In this document: positions 1 through 9,760 of the stretch, one piece after another
Layout of the letters: each line of letters begins with the position of its first letter
How positions within the stretch are numbered: position 1 is the first letter of the stretch
Source: Sipunculus nudus
Lineage: Eukaryota; Annelida; Sipuncula; Golfingiida; Sipunculidae
Reading direction: 5' to 3'
Length of the DNA stretch: 64,000 nucleotides
NCBI GenBank assembly: GCA_026874595.1
Contig: CM049307.1
Span: 77,290,643-77,354,642, forward strand
Notes under the pieces: model-generated
The model's input: only the letters and a program-made list of their open reading frames with translations
What the model was told of the DNA's origin: nothing
Databases searched by the model: none
Made by a program: the position numbers and the translations under genes

Positions 1-2
1 GA

Positions 3-248
3 GGACTCGCAGGGCAAGGAAAACTCGAAGAGATTAATTATTCAAAAGCAAAAGACTTATTTAAAATGCATATGTCACAAGTTAGGCTTTTAAAGGAGTA
101 TTATCCTCAACTTAACTTTCTAGGAATGGAGAATTACTGGAATTATATGAGGATGCAGCTGGATCATGAAACAATTATAATGTTTGACATATATAAATTA
201 AAAAAAAGTAAGCTTTCCTATATTTTTAGATGTGGGGTGCGGGTGTAA
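3..248 (+). CDS. Partial ORF at the left edge, unrecognised
   Basis: This frame is open from the first bases of the window to a TAA at 246-248, so the protein starts outside. The visible 81 residues are rich in Lys, Tyr, Met and Leu, with no motif I recognise and no clear membrane segment. It lies upstream of the zinc-finger ORF and PolB on the same strand and probably belongs to the same element. It could also be a remnant in a shifted frame. Confidence 0.3.
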   Translation, partial: GLAGQGKLEEINYSKAKDLFKMHMSQVRLLKEYYPQLNFLGMENYWNYMRMQLDHETIIMFDIYKLKKSKLSYIFRCGVRV

Positions 249-271
249 GAAAAAGGAAAGCTCAAAACACT

Positions 272-403
272 ATGGAAGATCATTTCCCGCAGGAGCAGCC
301 TGCAAGGTCGCCTAGGTTTTTGTGTGAAACGTGCGGTAAGCAGTTCACAAATATCCGAGATGGTATGCTTCACACCAGGGAACATTTCGAAAATGCTCCT
401 TAA
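272..403 (+). CDS. Small single C2H2 zinc-finger protein (43 aa)
   Basis: ATG at 272 to TAA at 401. The C-terminal half has a complete classical finger spacing, C-x2-C-x12-H-x3-H, with the first Cys pair encoded at 323-334 and a Phe (KQF) at the usual position; the N-terminal ~17 residues are acidic and Pro-rich. It sits about 15 bp upstream of the first PolB codons, in the same frame but separated from them by a stop. It may be a stand-alone small DNA- or RNA-binding protein of the element, or a 5' piece of the polymerase gene cut off by that stop. Function is inferred from the finger only. Confidence 0.5.
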   Translation: MEDHFPQEQPARSPRFLCETCGKQFTNIRDGMLHTREHFENAP

Positions 404-418
404 GGGTTTTTCAATTTT

Positions 419-3400
419 ATGTCTCAGCACAAGAGAGCTATATATCAAGAGTTCGGGCCTAGATATCAGGACCCGGACCGTGCTGAGACGCAGCGCTATT
501 GCCCCCCTGTTAAGAAAGATAAAAAAGTTAACAAAGATGATATACTTTGTCACACATACAACTTTAGTTTGTCCTACGACCAGGAGATTTCTCCGAATCT
601 AATCCGAGCGCATCTCTTACACATCTACAAAGACGTAGGTTAAGCTTTCAAAGTAGAGATTGGAATTAGGAGGGTTTTACGGAATAAAAAGAATAGAGAG
701 TTCAAATACAGGAGGGCTGAACATCCTACCTCTGAAACGAATGATGAGCAGCCACATAATTTCAAACAAAAGCGATATAGAGGATGTGGTAAAAGATATG
801 TTCAAGTCTGATGTGTCAGAGATGTTAAAGGCTAGGGAGAATACCACCTAGGAGTTAATTACCCCCATGAATATGCGTTATTACATCAGTGATCTGGGTT
901 ATACCTTAGGTCACCTGAAGGGAAATGAATTTCCACAGAGTCTCCTGTCTAACAAATCTATTATTACAAATCGCAAAGTGAAGGGGAAAGTTTTCAAAGA
1001 TAATTTATGCCTTTTTATAGCCCTTGTTGTGATTCACATTAGATTGTATGATAAAGTAGACTTCTCAAAAACTCGTGAGAATAACACACTTGCTAAAAGG
1101 TTATGTTTATGGTGGGTTAAGAGAGGGGATCGTGATTTAAATGATATTGAGATTCTTTCCTGCAGGGGTGCAGTTCCTCACCCAGACGAAACAACAACGG
1201 ACCTTGACAAAATGTGTGAGGAGTTTCAGGGGGTGTGCTTATCAGAAATGAGTAACTTGGAACAACTGTTCAAAGTGAACATTGACGTATACAGACGTGA
1301 GCTTGACACACTGAACAAACGTAAGAAAGGTTCAGACGAGATTGCTAATCATATTTACAAAGGAATCATCCACTTCACAAAATCTCTCAAACTTGATCTG
1401 TTTTGTGAAGGTGACTTGACGGAGTACTGTGTCATTCAAGGACATCTCTCCTGGATTTCAAAATTTGTCTCATATGCTTCCAGGTATAAATGTAATGTAT
1501 GCAATAGAATGTTTAGAAGAGCTTGTCATTTGACAAGACATGAGGAACATTACGATGGAAATCTAGCTCCGAAGCATAAATACCTGGGAGGTTTCACTAA
1601 ATTGAACAATAACATATGGGATAAACTTTTGAGCTGTGGGGTGGTGGTTGAATAGGAAAGAAAACTTTTAAAAGATTTTATTGTTTTTTATTTCGAATCT
1701 GTGCTGCTTCGAGATCACACTTTTTCAAGTACAGAAAAGACTAAATATTCTTCTCTACTCTTCAATAAAAGAAAGGATCAAGGGGTGACATGTTTCAGGG
1801 ATTACCTGGCGTATTATAACAATCTGGATGATGTTCCCTTCAAAGAAGCTGTAATTGTTTGGTTGACCTCAGCTCACAGGTTCAACATAGATGTCTTGAA
1901 ACAATGCGTTTCATTGCCCGGTCTGGCTAGAATTCGCATGTATATCTACGCAGCCGGATTTTCTGGGTTTTTCTTTGAACTCGAAACTCTGGAGCAATGT
2001 AGAACATCTGGTTCAGCGTAACATTGTGGGAGGTCCTTCCATAATTTTGACAAGATACAATAACGCTGGGGAAACACGTTTGAGAGAGAGGGGATATGTC
2101 TGTAGGTCGGTTCTGGGCATGGACGCCAACAGCTTGTATCCTTACGCTATGAGCTGCAACCTTCCTCACGGAGCTCCTGTATATTGGGGGCCTAGGACGT
2201 TTGTTAAGGAAAAACTAGACCTCATGGAGGAAGAGGGTGAGAGTGATGACATTGAAGTGTGCGTCAGTGAACGAGAGCTCTTCCTAGCTGACACCCTTTC
2301 ACATATGTCCAGGCTCGAAAGGGATGTCATGTTGTGGGAACAGAAACATTTTTTTCAAACCTTTGAATAAACAGTTGAGACATCAAATGAATGAAGGGAA
2401 ACAGTTGTCCATTGGCCCCTTCCGCGTGGACGGGATTGATGAACGGGACAGGAGAATCCTTGAGGTGAATGGTTATGTTCATGGCCATGACTGTCGATTG
2501 AACAGTGAGAGAAGTACCTTAGCCACTAAGGCTAAGTATGAAAGAACGCGTATAAGAAAAGAAATGATTAAAGATATGACAAGCTTAAACGTGGAGACGA
2601 AATGGAAGTGTGATTTCAGAGACAACCTGAGAATGGACCGTTGTTATGATTATTTCAAAAATCTACCAGCTGTGTTTTCTAAATTTCAAAGGAAACCTAA
2701 GAATTACACAAAATCAATGAAAATGGATAGAATTTTGGCACTAGAAGTTAAGGTTCAGGTTCCAGATTGTTTGTACGACTACTTTTCTGAAATGTGTCCT
2801 TTCTTCGTAACTGTAGAGGTTTGCAATGAAGATGCGGGTGAGCATATGCAACAATATTTGGAAAGTGTGAATCATCCGAATGTCCCAACCAAGACACTGG
2901 TTGGTGGTATGAAAGTTGACAAGGCGCTTCTGTCTTCCGAGTATTTGCGGTGGTTGCTTTAGAAAGGTTGAATGTGTGTATCAGGCGCTTGAATGGGTTC
3001 CAGGGAAGATCTTAAAAGGTTTCGTGGATGGTGTGGCAGACGCACGTAGAGAGGCAGCTGCCGATCCAAGTAAAGCCTGCGAGGCAGAAAAAGAGAAGTT
3101 AATAATTAACAGTGCCTATGGTGCTACTTTGATGAATAAAAGAAAACATAGAAAGGTGAAATATGTGATGGGTGATGAACGTGTAAAAGAGGAGCATAAC
3201 GATGCGCGTTTCCGACAGTCCAGTTAAATTTCAGATTCGGAGAGAAAGGATGAAAGATTGTATGAAGTGGAAGTATCGCCTAGTACTCTGCCTTTTGATG
3301 TGCCAAAACAATTAGGATTCTTTATATTACAAACTGCAAATCTTAGAATGTTGCAATTTTACTATGACTGCATTGACAAATACATCGGGAGGGAAAATTT

Positions 3401-3946
3401 TGAAATGGGGGAAATGGACACGGACTCGCTGTATTTTGCTCTGGGGTTTGAGTCTCCTGCTGAATTTTACACGATCAAACCTGGGACATGGCAAGACATT
3501 TTTCTTTCATGGCACTCTCTGTTGCCTAAAGTGAAGCCTCACTTGCAGGATGAGTTTCAGTCTCATTTGTTCAACAACTGTTGTGATAACTGGGAACCTG
3601 ATTTTAATTATGTATTTTTTCCCTGACATTGCTGCAAGAACCTTACACATATGATCAGAAGACGCCAGGTCTTTATAAACTTGAATGTGTAGGTAAAGGG
3701 TTGATAGCTTTATCTTTTAAATCATACTGTCCGCATGTAAGGGAAGGGGTGGAGAAATCTGCTCTGAAAGATGTGAACTAACATTTAGTTTCTGACACTT
3801 GGGACAACATGAAGCATACATTGCAGACTACAGAATCTAAAACTGTTGTGAACAAAGGTATACAGATGGATGACGGCAAGATGGTTACATACGAACAAGA
3901 AAAGAATGGATTCTCGTATTGTTATAAGAAAAAAAGTGTATGTTAA
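419..3946 (+). pseudogene. Protein-primed family B DNA polymerase (Polinton pPolB), disrupted
   Basis: The replicative polymerase of the element. Family landmarks occur in the right order across several frames: an N-terminal Polinton PolB region (419-1000), a Cys/His finger-like motif (1491-1550), a degenerate Exo I site (about 1680-1700), polymerase motif A DANSLYP (2122-2142), motif B with K-x3-NSxYG (3096-3122), motif C DTDS (3417-3428), and a thumb-type C-terminus with a TPGLYKLE stretch near 3660. In-frame stops lie at 641, 849, 1653, 3225 and 3779. Frame changes occur near 750, 1930-1975, 2340-2370, 2930-2960 and 3620-3650. The catalytic Asp of Exo I is replaced by Tyr (codon 1689-1691), and the distance from Exo I to the following conserved block is far shorter than usual, suggesting that most of the Exo II region is deleted. 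Total length, about 1,175 codons, fits the family. No intact product is possible. Confidence 0.88.
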
Positions 3947-3987
3947 GATGGTATTCCTACAAAACCTTTAAATATTACATTAAAACC

Positions 3988-4259
3988 ATGTTTAAAACAA
4001 CATACAAAGGTAAAAAAAACAGCATAACGTTTGTAAACTAAAGGTCAAACCAGTGCAAGTTACATGTAAAGATATAGTTAGAAAAAGATTGGAAATTCAG
4101 GATGGGGATCTGATGGGAGATGACAAAGAAGAAGATGATGTCAGGAGGGAGATGGGGTTGGGGTATATTGAAGCATCTGGCGATGAGGAGGAGAGAGGTC
4201 ACGTGACTGAGGGAGGGGGATGGATTTTTTTAACAATAAATGTTCTGTTTATATTGTGA
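3988..4259 (+). CDS. Small acidic ORF of unknown function, probably frameshifted
   Basis: ATG at 3988 follows the PolB stop closely. The first ~10 codons are Lys/Thr-rich and end at an A8 run (4011-4018), after which the coding-like sequence continues in another frame to the stop at 4257-4259. The second part is strongly acidic (runs of Asp/Glu near 4120-4200) and ends with a hydrophobic tail. No domain is recognised. The position between PolB and the packaging ATPase suggests a small accessory gene, but the call rests on composition and location only. Confidence 0.3.
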
Positions 4260-4370
4260 GGATTTCAATTCTGCATGTAAATATAATTTGTTGACTTGAA
4301 GTGTACATTTGCGATCACTTTGTATTTTTGAACTGTACAGATTTTGTGTTTGGAAATTAAACATTTTATA
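4260..4370 (+). other. Short AT-rich spacer upstream of the ATPase gene
   Basis: AT-rich bases between the acidic ORF and the ATPase ATG. It could carry the promoter of the ATPase gene, but no motif can be assigned. Confidence 0.2.
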
Positions 4371-5222
4371 ATGGAAAAAAGACGTTTTGTTGACAACTCC
4401 TCTTTCGGGAATGATAAAGCTGAGATGGATTTGGATAATGAAAGTGTCCAAAAAAAGGATGATGATGAATCCAAAATGACAAAAGAGGTTGAAAGAATGG
4501 TTAAAAGATTGATAAAAGACCCTGAAATCCTGAAGGTTATGTTAGAATGCGTGTGCTCAATAAACAAGCACGGTACATCTAAAGATTATAGATATGACCA
4601 CCCTAGGAACCATCTGTTTTGTGGATTCTCTGGCTCCGGTAAAACCACTATGGTTAAAACAATTCTGGACACAAATTTCTTTAAAAAGCCTATGGAACAG
4701 ATAATTCTGATTTATAATAACGATCAAGAGATATATAACAAAATGCCTATTGATCTTAAACTGAAAGGATTGAATGAAAAAAAAAACAGATCCCTATTTA
4801 ATGAGGCCTTGAACTTAGGTGAATTCACCTCAAACCATAATCCGAAAAGAACTTTGTTGATCTTAGATGACCTTCAAGACGAGGTCAACAATTCAGACTT
4901 TATCCCAGATCTGTTTCTCCGAACAGGTCATCACTCAAACTGTTCTATGTTCATGCTGTGTCAAAACCTTTTCGGGCAAGGTAGACAGAGTAGAAACACT
5001 TTTGAACGCCCATCACTACCACTTGTTCAAAAACCCTGTGGATGTGCGACAATACAAAGAATTAGGGTCCAGGGTGGGGAAAAAAATGAGGTGGACAGAG
5101 CTGTAAAAGAGTTAGGTCCAAATGACTTTTTTTCGATTGACAAAACTCAAAAATCAAACGGAGATATCACATTCGGCGTTCCACCTAGTAAATTACTAAA
5201 GTATTTTTTTTTCTTTAAGTAA
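4371..5222 (+). pseudogene. FtsK/HerA-superfamily genome-packaging ATPase (poxvirus A32-like)
   Basis: ATP-driven motor that would translocate the element's DNA into capsids. The ATG at 4371 is chosen because the frame upstream of it has no ATG. Residues 1-75 are Lys/Asp/Glu-rich. A perfect Walker A, GFSGSGKTT, is at residues 85-93 (4623-4649), and a Walker B, LLILDD, ends at residues 166-167 (4866-4871). A polar Gln-Asn (CQN) sensor-like site follows near 4965. Between about 5000 and 5088 the conserved A32-type sequence (a LFKNP-containing stretch) lies in the +1 frame and then returns to the original frame at a G4A7 run. The annotated frame therefore carries roughly 28 wrong residues. It lies between the acidic ORF and the small basic ORF. 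The ATPase call is strong; intactness is doubtful. Confidence 0.85.
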
Positions 5223-5247
5223 ATGAAGGGTAGACAAACATTCAATC

Positions 5248-5580
5248 ATGAATGCGTATCTGAATGAGTTCCTCCCCAACAGGAGGTATATGCTGAGCAT
5301 ATGTAAAGCTAGGAATAATCCCAGGAAAGCTAAAAAAATTGTGAAAGATGCAGGTGCAAACTTTACGGATTTTCTTATCAATCAGGCCCGTAATATGCTG
5401 CACAATAAGTATAAGTTCACCGAGGAAGAAAGGAAAGATTTCGCCAGGGTTAAGAAACATTAAGTGAATATGGGTTCTGACACAGTGAAAAAAGCAATCC
5501 GTCGAAAAACTGCGGTCAAATATATAGCTCAAATGGGGCCTAAAATTTGTGACCTTGTTAATAGTAGAATACAACTATGA
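5248..5580 (+). pseudogene. Small basic Polinton protein with one in-frame stop
   Basis: ATG at 5248 gives 71 residues to a TAA at 5461. The same frame then continues for another 39 codons, with an ATG at 5470, to TGA at 5578. The two parts together resemble a small, Lys/Arg-rich protein found next to the ATPase or capsid genes of many invertebrate Polintons (an RxxLxxICKA-type N-terminus followed by a basic tail). Its role is not established; a DNA-condensing or core function would fit the charge. Either the stop splits one gene or translation restarts at 5470. The family match is from memory of similar elements and was not searched. Confidence 0.5.
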
Positions 5581-5771
5581 AAATCTGAAGAATCTGTAAT
5601 GAAAGAGGTGAAACAGGATAAATCTGAGAAGAAGACTAAGTACAAGAAGAAATAAGACTCAGGTCACAGTGCCCGCGGAGGTATTCAAGAAGCTGGAAGC
5701 CGTTCTGACTCACCTTCAAAAGGAAAGCGAAGGCTTTAGCCTCCGAAGATCCGCAGGAATAAGAAAGGAAA
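5581..5771 (+). other. Short Lys-rich and helical ORF remnants before the integrase
   Basis: Two small open stretches: an 18-codon Lys-rich ORF (5599-5655) and an open frame without ATG (5656-5784) that begins TQVTVPAEVFKKLEAVLTHL and looks helical. They may be the end of the small basic protein or an additional small gene that leads into the integrase. Coding status is uncertain. Confidence 0.25.
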
Positions 5772-6786
5772 GATATTCTTTATGATACGACAAAACATCC
5801 AGACACAGCATTCTCAGGGGAAAAAAAGAATTCTCTCCAAGCTTGAGAAACCGCTCCATGGGAAGACTAAAGCTGGAATTCTTAAGAAAGCTGAAAGTTA
5901 CCTGCGAGGGGTTGAATCATACGCCCTTCATGCTTCTGCCCCTGCCGGGAAAGGAACCTTCAAGCGCATGCGCACAATTGCTGGAGGTGTGGATGAACAA
6001 TGGCAGGCTGACCTGATTGACATGCAGAGAAATGGTAGGAAGCACAATGAATACAACTGGATCCTGAACTGTGTTGATGTGTTTTCAAGGTTTATTTTCA
6101 CACGTCCGCTGAAAACAAAGGACAGGAGGTTGCAGGGGCTTTTTATAAAAAAATCAAGACGTCATCCGATTCGTAAGCTTCAAACAGACAACGGGCAAGA
6201 ATTCTTCAACTCTCACATGGAAAAGTTAGCAGAGGAATATAAATACAAACAGTTTGCTTCCCAGGAGCCTGAGATTAAAGCTTCAATTGTGGAACGACTC
6301 AACCGAGAATTCCGAGAAAGGATGGAGAGACTGTTCACAATGCAGGATTCTGAGGTGTGGGTGAACAAGCTTCAAAACCTAATTCCTACAACAACACCTA
6401 TCACTCGACTTTGAAAACAACACCTCGACTGGCCTCTGAGTCATTCCCTGAGAAAGAAAATGTTTTGTTTCATCGTTTATACCCTGAACACACACACGAG
6501 GAAAGGATAAATAACTCCAAGGATTTAAGAAGATATAAGATTGGGGATCACGTCAGGATCACCAGACAGCGAGGGACCTTCAAGAAGGGTATATGTCAGA
6601 GGTATCAGAGGGAGATTTTTTCAGATCGTTAGGAGATATCTGCGAATACCTAGGATTATGTATAAATTGGTGGATGAGCAAGCAGAGGACATCGAGGGAC
6701 AATGGACTTCTGACATGCTTCAAAAAGCTAACCACCCGGGCTGGTCTCACTTCCCTGAAAATCAAAACGAAGACCCAGACATCTGA
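5772..6786 (+). pseudogene. Polinton integrase (retroviral-type rve, DDE), frameshifted
   Basis: Recombinase that would join the element's ends to host DNA. An N-terminal Polinton integrase signature begins at 5772 in one frame and moves frame at a GGGGAAAAAAAG run near 5820. The catalytic core is open from 5782 to 6412. Acidic residues in retroviral context are Asp at 6010-6012 (WQADL), Asp at 6187-6189 (QTDNG) and Glu at 6292-6294 (SIVER), with 34 residues between the second Asp and the Glu. Between about 6120 and 6165 the conserved sequence lies in a neighbouring frame and then returns. The C-terminal region changes frame near 6380 and 6600 and includes a GDHVRI-type SH3/chromo-like segment and a YKLVDE-type tail ending at TGA 6784-6786. 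It lies between the ATPase/basic genes and the Cys-rich ORF. Confidence 0.87.
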
Positions 6787-6814
6787 GGGAATGGAAGAGG
6801 ATAATCAATGATGG

Positions 6815-7273
6815 GTGTTCAACCCTTACAGATGTTATAAGATGAAATGTAAAATGAAATGGGTTCCGTGTAATGGAGAAATGGTTTTAGCTTGCGAAAA
6901 ACATAAGCAAGTTCACGTCTGTGAAAGGGACCAAACAGTACCTAGCTGCCCTCTGGTGGACACACCTGAAGGTGAAATGATATGCAAGGTAAGTGGAAGG
7001 GTAATATCCATAGAACTGAGACATATGTCGGTGAGAGAAAAAGAGCAAATCTTATCAACTAACGTTGAAGACAGAGTGGAACCTAACGATGAAGTGCTCT
7101 ACAACCTTTTCATTCAAAAAGATTCCAGGGAAACATTTTATGAAGTGGACAGGATTCTATTCAGAGATCTTTTGCAGTTTGAGAGAGTCAACATGCGGTA
7201 CATCCTATACTTCGTGTGTTCCCATCTGTGGAGACAAGAACCTGTCCACAAGAAAGGATACAGGAAGCAGTAA
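6815..7273 (+). CDS. Cys-rich, zinc-ribbon-like protein of the Polinton (about 150 aa)
   Basis: The frame is open from just upstream of 6815 to TAA at 7271-7273. The first in-frame ATG is at 6842; the tandem ATGs at 6808 and 6811 are out of frame, so a one-base loss may have hidden the original start. The N-terminal half has regularly placed Cys/His residues (RC, KC, PC, AC, HVC, SCP, IC) ending in a VSGR motif, resembling a zinc ribbon. The second half is charged with a hydrophobic stretch (RYILYFV). Similar HxC...CP...C..SGR patterns occur in several large DNA viruses, but I cannot name the family. It is one of the few ORFs here that appears unbroken. Confidence 0.55.
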   Translation: MFNPYRCYKMKCKMKWVPCNGEMVLACEKHKQVHVCERDQTVPSCPLVDTPEGEMICKVSGRVISIELRHMSVREKEQILSTNVEDRVEPNDEVLYNLFIQKDSRETFYEVDRILFRDLLQFERVNMRYILYFVCSHLWRQEPVHKKGYRKQ

Positions 7274-7500
7274 AACCTAGAGAGACATTTTTTTAAAAAT
7301 CTGTTGAAATCTTCCAGCGGGAGATTTCAAGGACATAGTAAATATATAAAAAACAAGCTTTTAAGAAGAAGAAACAAGAGGAGAAAGAAGAGTTAGAATA
7401 CTATATACCTAGATGTGAAGATTTATCTCAGTATGTCGTTAAAGAATAAACGTTTGATGTTCAAAACATATGACTTATTCTTTTAAAACCCGGAAACATC
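7274..7500 (+). other. Lys-rich short ORF remnant and spacer before the virion gene
   Basis: An open frame without ATG (7342-7449) begins with a Lys/Glu-rich stretch and ends at a TAA. A second, more basic frame overlaps it. These could be the end of a small basic virion protein. The last ~50 bases before the ATG at 7501 contain nothing recognised. Confidence 0.25.
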
Positions 7501-9760
7501 ATGGCTGAGGTGAATTTTGTGGTCCCGAACGACAGTTCAAGGGATTTATATCCCAACAACAGTAGCAACAATTTCACGGTGCAGCTAGGGGAACCTTTGA
7601 AGTTACCTTCGGAAGGAGAACATCAAATAGCCCTGGTGGATATGGTGGTGCCAGCCAGCGTTTTCTATCCTTCATGTTCTTCCTTAAACGAGACCACGTG
7701 TCAGTTGATGCTAAAGACACCAACAGGTGACACAGGCGTGTACAGCTTCAAGGTCAACAGGAGTGAACCCAGCAAATTTCCAGACGTGAATGACTTTCAG
7801 GCAAAGTTATCCCAAACTGACCAGGCAGCGCAGGATTCTATTGCAACCAACGCGGAGGGGCAACCGAGGACTTTACGTTAACTTTTTCTGGACAGGGGGA
7901 AACATTCCAAATCAATTATGTCTTATCCTCAGACACAGCCAGCGATTATTTCGAGGATCAAAACTATGGGATTTTCGTGAATGACAATTTCAGGCATGTA
8001 GCGCCTCAGACCATGGGCGCCACCTACACGCAGCCTACAGGTACACCTCCACTTCCAAACTACATTCAGATCACCCAACAGGATCAAGAATACTCTGAAG
8101 TCAGATTGGGAGATAACATCACATGGAAACGCTTTCCTAATAAGACTGGACAAACTGTGTGGACAGACAACACCTTCAGGGGTATGATGACATACTTCTG
8201 TAACCAATACAACTCTAAAAACGCGGGTGACCAAACGCTTTTCAGTGCAGTTTTTTTAAATATTTTAACACCGTGAACGGGCATGGCTTCAAAGGGTTTA
8301 GGGTCGTGTTGACAGATAACAGAGATCCGCGCAACTTGCAACAGGCCCTGCACATGAGATTCACAAAAAACGTCTTTTCACTATTTGGGCTAGGGAATCC
8401 ACAATGGACGATTTCACAGAACATGATCACTTTACCTAATTTAACGCCCCTTCAAACTGTCCCTGAGTGGCCTGTTACCGAACAAAACCGGGTTAACAAG
8501 AGAGGAGAGCAACCAAATGGTCCTTCTATGAACTATCAACCTCCTTTGAACGACCACCTGACCGATGATGATACATTAGGATGGGCAAGGAACTATCATT
8601 TGGTGTATTTCGTTCAAACCCAAAACCTTTTAAGTTGTTTCTTTGGATTTGGAGATAATTCTCAGGAAAGTTTGGACCGTAGGGACAATTTTCCGGTTGA
8701 AGGTACTAAGATCAACTTGACGGGGGTATGCTCTATACCTGGGACTTTGCAGGAAGCTATCGACCCTGACACGTACAAGTTGCGCATTATGTTTGTGATG
8801 GGTCCATCGTCCGTGCAAGATTTCCCAGCCCGTACATATGATCAGAAAGCATTCTTTGAAAACCTTCAAACTGCAACCTCGAACGCAAGCAGTCAGCTTT
8901 CGAAAGATGCCGACAATGATTACACCGTAGACGCACACATATACCTGAACGACCAAGGTGTGGGCGAAGGTATAAGGTTTGCTGTTAACTGGAAGTCAAA
9001 CTGGGTCTTCTCCGACAGTTCCCATTTGGATAGGTTCGAAAACATGGGAATTCAAGTGAACGGTCACTAGAGAAAAACTCGCAATTCCCGCCACGGAAAA
9101 CCAATTGTTCTGGAAGGATGTAGGGAACGATTGGTATGTTTTACAAGAAACCAATCCAGTTGTACGATTTAAACAGTGTACAACGGCTGGGAAGATGACA
9201 AGTGGGTTGCGTGTTCTGTGCCTTTTAATTCAATCCCGGCAGACACAGGATTGGGATGGTTTTTGTGGAATTATATCAGTCGCGCCTTAACAGAAGAAAT
9301 GAGAAATTTACCTGTACAGAATGCACACATGTCTGTGATGTCAAGCAGAGAAAAGCGTGCGCTCGCAGTCTATTACACCAAAACAGGACATTTTTTCGGT
9401 AGCTCCCGTTTTATTCGCAGTCCTGAAGCAGGTCATAATGTCAACGTACATGACCACTGTTTTGAACCACCTCCACTTCCAGGATATAACACCTCATGTG
9501 AAACACCGAGAACTGCTCCACACTACGCATCATGGCACAAAATGGAAGTTAATCACGAGTTCTTGAAGTTGTTCGGAGTTGTTTGGGGTAACATGTTTTA
9601 CTCCATGCAACCAGGGACAAAGAAACATTTTTACATACCCAGCGGCGTTGTAAATCAGATCGCTGTTATCAAACGACAGGGTAGTCTCTCACATGTCATT
9701 GTTTACACGGAGTTGATCAGCTCTTGTGATCCCACTGTCCCATGTCGCTTACTCTGTTAA
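7501..9760 (+). pseudogene. Large probable virion structural protein (capsid candidate), frameshifted
   Basis: ATG at 7501 opens a protein whose N-terminus (VPNDSS..YPNNSS..F.V.L..PL, then VALVDM-type text) matches a structural-protein family that recurs in invertebrate Polinton-like elements. The sequence changes frame near 7860 and again in a T7/A3 run near 8250-8265, runs open to TAG at 9068, then continues in another frame (from about 9062) and a third (9176-9760) to TAA. No convincing new start exists after 9070, so one protein of about 750 residues is the simplest reading; two adjacent genes are possible. It is rich in Asn, Gln, Thr and aromatic residues, with no long helix or membrane span, as expected for beta-rich capsid proteins. 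Whether it is the major or minor capsid protein is not decided here. Confidence 0.5.

Larger units (their letters stand above)
1..9760 (+). mobile_element. Decayed Polinton/Maverick-like (adintovirus-like) element, left end outside window
   Basis: A co-directional block of virus-type genes: protein-primed family B DNA polymerase, FtsK/A32-like packaging ATPase, rve-type integrase and a long candidate virion protein, plus small zinc-finger, basic and Cys-rich ORFs. PolB, integrase and packaging ATPase together are diagnostic of Polintons/Mavericks and the related adintoviruses. Several genes are broken by in-frame stops and frameshifts, so this is a resident, inactivated copy. The left terminus is outside the window. 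No terminal inverted repeat or 6-bp target duplication could be recognised on the right, so the right boundary is only the end of the last recognisable coding sequence. No adenain-type cysteine protease was seen. Confidence 0.87.

Noticed and set aside
4371-5222. Bacterial FtsK or a conjugation ATPase
   Set aside because: The Walker boxes belong to the same superfamily, but the context (Polinton PolB, integrase) and the A32-type features identify a viral packaging ATPase.
1-9760. Bacterial or phage origin of the window
   Set aside because: Spliced glutamate receptor exons, LINE, hAT and Harbinger-type elements and satellites on the same contig show an animal nuclear genome.
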